Positions 60,515 to 64,000 of a stretch of DNA of 64,000 nt are shown one piece after another (the stretch's first letter is position 1; every line of letters begins with the position of its first letter). Source of the DNA: DASUXY01 sp036377675 (GTDB lineage: Bacteria > Bacillota > Bacilli > Bacillales > Amphibacillaceae); the NCBI GenBank assembly GCA_036377675.1, contig DASUXY010000017.1:62001-126000 (forward strand). Reading direction: 5' to 3'. The position numbers were made by a program, and so were the translations under genes. The notes below the pieces were generated by a model. That model had not been told where the DNA came from, made no database searches, and saw only the letters and a program-made list of their open reading frames with translations.

Positions 60515-60692
60515 GATTTCACCTCCTCTTGCTATAAAGTTGTTCCATTCATTATTGTCGGCATGCATATTCAATGAATAAATTATTCGATGTATAATAA
60601 TCTATATAATTATACATCTTAATTTTAATTGTCTACTCTTATATTGTCAAGGAAACGTCATAATTTATCCAAAAGTATACGTGTTTAAAAGA

Positions 60693-60725
60693 AAAATCCT
60701 TTACTAGATGCGTAAAGGATTTTTT
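60693..60725 (-). terminator. Terminator of recA
   Basis: AAAATCCTTTAC and GTAAAGGATTTT form a 12-bp stem; T residues follow on the minus strand. It lies about 85 bases past the recA stop; nothing else is seen in 60515-60808. Confidence 0.88.
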
Positions 60726-60808
60726 GACGGACAGTATGAGGTACGATCGTAATAGGATTAAAATAAATAACCTAATTTACACTATGAAAAGTGATTTAAT
60801 GTTCGTGA

Positions 60809-61852
60809 TTACACGTCTAAACTTTCTTGTTCAGCTTCCTTCGTGGCATCATCTTCTTCAGTAGCGCCGTCCAATTGATAGTGATCGCGAATTGCAGACT
60901 GGATTTCAGCCATAATATCTTCATTTTCTTTCAAAAACTGCTTTGCATTTTCCCGTCCTTGACCAAGTCTTTCGTCATTGTAAGAATACCATGCACCACT
61001 TTTTTGAACAATGTCTAAATCTGAACCGATATCTAATACTTCACCTTCTTTAGAAATCCCTTCCCCGTACATGATGTCAACAGTTGCTTGTTTAAATGGT
61101 GGAGCGACTTTATTTTTAACAACTTTTAAGCGCGTTCGATTTCCTACCATATCATTTCCTTGTTTTAACGCTTCTGCACGACGAACTTCTAGACGGATTG
61201 AGGAATAGAACTTCAATGCTCGGCCACCTGGTGTTGTTTCTGGATTTCCGAACATAACTCCTACTTTTTCCCGTATTTGGTTAATGAAAATTGCCGTTGA
61301 TTGCGATTTATTAATCGCTCCAGATAACTTTCGTAACGCTTGTGACATGAGACGAGCTTGTAAACCGACGTGCGAATCACCCATCTCACCTTCAATTTCT
61401 GCTTTCGGTACTAGAGCAGCAACAGAGTCGACAACGATAATATCGACAGCACCACTTCTAACGAGAGCTTCGGCAATTTCCAGCGCTTGTTCCCCGGTAT
61501 CTGGCTGTGATAAGAGCAATTCTTCAATATTTACGCCTAACGCTCGTGCGTATGTCGGATCCAGTGCATGTTCGGCATCAATAAATGCCGCTTGACCACC
61601 CATTTTTTGGGCTTCGGCGATTGCGTGTAAGGCGACAGTCGTTTTTCCCGATGATTCAGGTCCATAGATTTCAATGACTCGACCTTTCGGATATCCACCT
61701 ATTCCAAGTGCTACATCTAGTGCTAAGGATCCACTTGGAATCGTATCTATTTTGTGTTCAGCCTGTTCTCCTAATTTCATAATGGAGCCTTTGCCAAATT
61801 GTTTTTCTATTTGCCGTAATGCCATATCTAAAGCTTGCTTTCTATCACTCAC
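60809..61852 (-). CDS. recA: Recombinase RecA
   Basis: The 347-aa ATPase pairs homologous DNA and triggers LexA cleavage. Walker A GPESSGKTTVALHAIAEAQK, DAEHALDPTYARALGV, VVDSVAALVPKAEIEGEMGD and INQIREKVGVMFGNPETTPG are all present; the C-terminus is acidic. GTG 61852 has AGGAGG eight bases upstream, which is better than GTG 61858. A LexA box and a good promoter precede it. Confidence 0.97.
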   Translation of the reverse strand: MSDRKQALDMALRQIEKQFGKGSIMKLGEQAEHKIDTIPSGSLALDVALGIGGYPKGRVIEIYGPESSGKTTVALHAIAEAQKMGGQAAFIDAEHALDPTYARALGVNIEELLLSQPDTGEQALEIAEALVRSGAVDIIVVDSVAALVPKAEIEGEMGDSHVGLQARLMSQALRKLSGAINKSQSTAIFINQIREKVGVMFGNPETTPGGRALKFYSSIRLEVRRAEALKQGNDMVGNRTRLKVVKNKVAPPFKQATVDIMYGEGISKEGEVLDIGSDLDIVQKSGAWYSYNDERLGQGRENAKQFLKENEDIMAEIQSAIRDHYQLDGATEEDDATKEAEQESLDV

Positions 61853-61882
61853 GAACACTACCTCCTTTGATTAACTATTTAT

Positions 61883-61932
61883 ATCATACATTGTTTTGCA
61901 CAGTTTGCCAAGAAAAATCGAATACATGTTCC
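61883..61932 (-). promoter_or_regulatory. recA promoter with LexA box
   Basis: On the minus strand TTGGCA (61906-61911) and TATGAT (61883-61888) are 17 bases apart. CGAATACATGTTCC at 61919-61932 (+ strand reading) fits the LexA consensus at 13 of 14 positions and lies just upstream of the -35. Confidence 0.8.
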
Positions 61933-62013
61933 CTTACTTTTGCAGAGATATTCGAGATAAAAATGCATTTTCATCATAGAAAATATCATTTTTCGTTGCT
62001 CTAAGAGCGACTT

Positions 62014-63258
62014 CTATGATTTTATAAAACGAAATAGACGTTCAAACCCTTTTAAGACGGTTCGTTCACGAATTGTTTCCCGATCCCCATGGAAGGTGAA
62101 CTTTTCTACTTGTTTATAACCATCAGCATATATACCTAAATAAACCGTACCAACAGGTTTTCCTTCAATAGCATCGGGGCCTGCAACACCCGTAAAACTT
62201 ATCCCAATATTTGCATCTAATAAGCTACAAACATTTTCAGCCATTTCTGAAGCGCATTCAACGCTGACAGTACCTTTTGAACGTATCGTCTCGGGTGACA
62301 CTCGTAACACGTCCATTTTAACTTGTGGATCATAGCAAACAATCGCCCCTCGACACGCTTGTGAAGAGCCTGGTACAGAAATAAGCTTATCCATAAACTT
62401 GCCACCGGTTAAGCTCTCTGCAGAAGCTATTTTTATGTCTTCTCTCCTCAGTAGATCAACGATTGTCTGTTCCATCGTTTGGTTATTTATTCCGTAACAA
62501 TATGAACCTACTTTTTCTAATATTTGTTGTTCCGTTTCCTGGAGCATCTGATCAACGTGTTGTTCCGAACTTCCTTTAGCTGTTAATCGAATCGTCATCC
62601 CATCATGTTGCGCTAATGGGGCAATCGTTGGATTATGTTGTGCCTCAATAATCTCTCGTAACTCATGTTCGAGCTTTGCTTCGCCAATTCCGATGAAACG
62701 CATAATTTTTGATTTGATTAAATCATCATTGCTAACAAATTCTTTAAGATAAGGAATGACCTCATCTGTGAACATTTGTTTCATTTCCCGCGGTACACCA
62801 GGAAGAAAGATCCATATTTTTTTATTCGCTGACACAATCATTCCTGGTGCCATTCCGAAACGATTCACAATGACCTTAGCTCCTTTAAAAACACGAGCTT
62901 GCTTACGATTATTGGGCGTCATCTCTGTTTGTTGTTTTGCAAAATAATTGTTTATTTTTTTTATCGATGGTTCGTGCTCAATCATTTCTATGTTCGACAA
63001 CGATTGAAAAGCTTCTCTTGTCAAATCATCCTCCGTTGGTCCGAGACCCCCAGTAACAAAAATAATGTCTGAACGTTCCTCAGCCAATCGAAAAGCTCGT
63101 TCAACACGATTTAAATTGTCACCTACAACACTATGGTAAAACATATTAATTCCATGTAATGCTAACTGTTGTGAAATCCACTGAGCATTCGTATTCGGAA
63201 TTTGCCCAAGCAACAATTCAGTTCCGACTGCAATTATTTCTGCATTTGCTCGTTTCAT
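62014..63258 (-). CDS. cinA: CinA, nicotinamide-nucleotide amidohydrolase family protein
   Basis: The 414-aa protein has an N-terminal MoCF-biosynthesis-like domain (IIAVGTELLLGQIPNTNAQW, FVTGGLGPTEDDLTREAF) and a C-terminal CinA domain (ASAESLTGGKFMDKLISVPG, ISFTGVAGPDAIEGKPVGTV), which in characterised members deamidates NMN. It was named for competence induction. Its ATG overlaps the pgsA stop (TAATG), so translation is coupled. recA follows but has its own promoter. Confidence 0.95.
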   Translation of the reverse strand: MKRANAEIIAVGTELLLGQIPNTNAQWISQQLALHGINMFYHSVVGDNLNRVERAFRLAEERSDIIFVTGGLGPTEDDLTREAFQSLSNIEMIEHEPSIKKINNYFAKQQTEMTPNNRKQARVFKGAKVIVNRFGMAPGMIVSANKKIWIFLPGVPREMKQMFTDEVIPYLKEFVSNDDLIKSKIMRFIGIGEAKLEHELREIIEAQHNPTIAPLAQHDGMTIRLTAKGSSEQHVDQMLQETEQQILEKVGSYCYGINNQTMEQTIVDLLRREDIKIASAESLTGGKFMDKLISVPGSSQACRGAIVCYDPQVKMDVLRVSPETIRSKGTVSVECASEMAENVCSLLDANIGISFTGVAGPDAIEGKPVGTVYLGIYADGYKQVEKFTFHGDRETIRERTVLKGFERLFRFIKS

Positions 63259-63836
63259 TACTTCGACTCCTTCATGACGTGCCAGTTTCTCACAAAATAA
63301 TCAATTCCTGAAACGACTGTAAAAAATAACGCTGCATAAAGTAAAATAAGATCTAATCGAAATCCTACATACGAAAAAGGAAAATTATGTAATAACAAAG
63401 TGGCAATAGCTAAAATTTGGGTTGCTGTTTTCAATTTTCCCATGTTGCTTGCTGCTAAGACGATACCTTCACCCGATGCGACAAGACGTAACCCCGTAAC
63501 AGCAAACTCTCTGCTAATTATTAAAATGACGATCCAAGCCGGTGCAAGACTTAACTCGACGAGTAAAATAAATCCAGCTGAGACAAGTAATTTATCTGCC
63601 AATGGATCTAAAAATTTCCCTAGTGTTGTGACCAAATTGTATTTGCGCGCATAATAACCATCTACCCAATCCGTAATAGAGGCTATGATAAACAACAAGG
63701 CCGCGACAAAATGAGTAACTGGTAAATCTGTGGAACCGATATTCCACTCTCCCCAGTCAAAAGGAACAGCTAATAAAATGACAAAAATTGGAATAAGAAA
63801 AATACGCGATAATGTAATTTTATTTGGTACATTCAT
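63258..63836 (-). CDS. pgsA: Phosphatidylglycerophosphate synthase
   Basis: The 192-aa membrane enzyme joins CDP-diacylglycerol and glycerol-3-phosphate. The CDP-alcohol phosphotransferase motif DG-x2-AR-x8-G-x3-D-x3-D is intact in ITDWVDGYYARKYNLVTTLG followed by KFLDPLADKLL. N-terminus NVPNKITLSRIFLIPIFVIL is typical. About five membrane helices. ATG behind GGAGGACTTTTTCAC. It stands between the rodZ-like gene and cinA as in B. subtilis. Confidence 0.96.
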   Translation of the reverse strand: MNVPNKITLSRIFLIPIFVILLAVPFDWGEWNIGSTDLPVTHFVAALLFIIASITDWVDGYYARKYNLVTTLGKFLDPLADKLLVSAGFILLVELSLAPAWIVILIISREFAVTGLRLVASGEGIVLAASNMGKLKTATQILAIATLLLHNFPFSYVGFRLDLILLYAALFFTVVSGIDYFVRNWHVMKESK

Positions 63837-63870
63837 GTGAAAAAGTCCTCCATTTTATTCGTTTAGTCAC

Positions 63871-63911
63871 ATAAAACCCTTCCTTTCCCATAACGGATGG
63901 AAGGGTTTTAT
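63871..63911 (-). terminator. Terminator of the rodZ-like gene
   Basis: ATAAAACCCTTCC and GGAAGGGTTTTAT form a 13-bp perfect stem immediately after the stop codon. The pgsA promoter should lie between it and 63836. Confidence 0.85.
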
Positions 63912-63912
63912 G

Positions 63913-64000
63913 TTATTCAGATTCTTTCTTTATGTTGATCCAGATTCTTTGTAAGACTTTTTCATTTGGATCGACAGGATACTCTAATTTTGTTCCGTTT
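63913..64000 (-). CDS. rodZ: C-terminal end of a RodZ-like protein (partial)
   Basis: The minus-strand frame ending at the TAA at 63913-63915 reads NGTKLEYPVDPNEKVLQRIW then INIKKESE. It resembles the last beta strands of the RodZ periplasmic domain (DUF4115) and occupies the place of ymfM/rodZ upstream of pgsA in B. subtilis. RodZ links MreB to the cell-wall machinery. Only 28 residues are visible, so the name rests mainly on gene order. Confidence 0.55.
   Translation of the reverse strand, partial: NGTKLEYPVDPNEKVLQRIWINIKKESE

Noticed and set aside
1..64000. tRNA, rRNA, CRISPR arrays, prophage or restriction systems
   Set aside because: I found no cloverleaf, no spaced direct repeats and no phage or restriction genes anywhere in the window.

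Overview
The window is AT-rich chromosomal DNA from an endospore-forming member of the Bacillaceae. Spore genes (cotE, spoVK, spoVS, tlp, sirA), LexA/YneA-type SOS control and a gene order close to Bacillus subtilis support this. I see no rRNA, tRNA, CRISPR array, insertion sequence or prophage. I cannot name the genus from sequence alone.

Layout. 1-8.3 kb (+ strand): molybdenum cofactor mobA, a twin-arginine translocase cluster (two tatA-type genes and tatC), a decayed yozE-like gene, a YqfQ-like protein, a fused MsrA-MsrB, a histidine phosphatase, a ferredoxin and a membrane-anchored polysaccharide deacetylase, followed by a gene-poor 0.7 kb stretch. 8.3-12.4 kb (- strand): DUF1657, a frameshifted methyltransferase, and a sulfur (persulfide/sulfite) cluster: a CstR-like repressor, DsrE-like, TusA-rhodanese, TusA and TauE/SafE, with three matching 16-bp operators. 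12.5-17 kb: a PolA-type 5'-3' exonuclease and the double dynamin DynA. 17.2-24 kb: a flavin reductase and a branched-chain acyl-CoA (leucine-type) degradation operon with a TetR regulator and its probable operator. 24-33.4 kb: parC, parE, a CoA-binding protein, plsY, folE2, yidD, a HesB-like gene, a broken yneQ-like gene, tlp, fbpB and a TlpA/ResA-like thioredoxin. 33.5-45.5 kb: aconitase, a PAS histidine kinase, DUF2621, ccdC, an orphan mrpB, ccdA, yneF, sirA, tkt, ynzC, yneB, a 30-aa membrane peptide in the yneA position, and lexA. 45.7-64 kb: hflX, spoVK, hfq, miaA, dps, mutL, mutS, cotE, ricA, miaB, spoVS, ymdB, rny, recA, cinA, pgsA and the end of a rodZ-like gene.

From 24 kb rightwards the minus strand follows the B. 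subtilis order from ymfM/pgsA to parE/parC, as I recall it. Differences include no glnR-glnA beside hflX, an added kinase, an added mrpB and an added dps. The left third is a mosaic of genes found elsewhere in B. subtilis.

How the parts work together. The SOS circuit is well represented: LexA, LexA sites on yneA/lexA and recA, and a candidate SOS membrane micropeptide. The sulfur cluster looks like a self-contained persulfide-sensing regulon. The acyl-CoA operon lacks the HMG-CoA lyase expected for complete leucine breakdown. Several small genes are broken by single-base differences, three of them at runs of six A, and two genes lack a standard start codon. This is either local gene decay or homopolymer error in the assembly, and it should be settled before any loss is interpreted.
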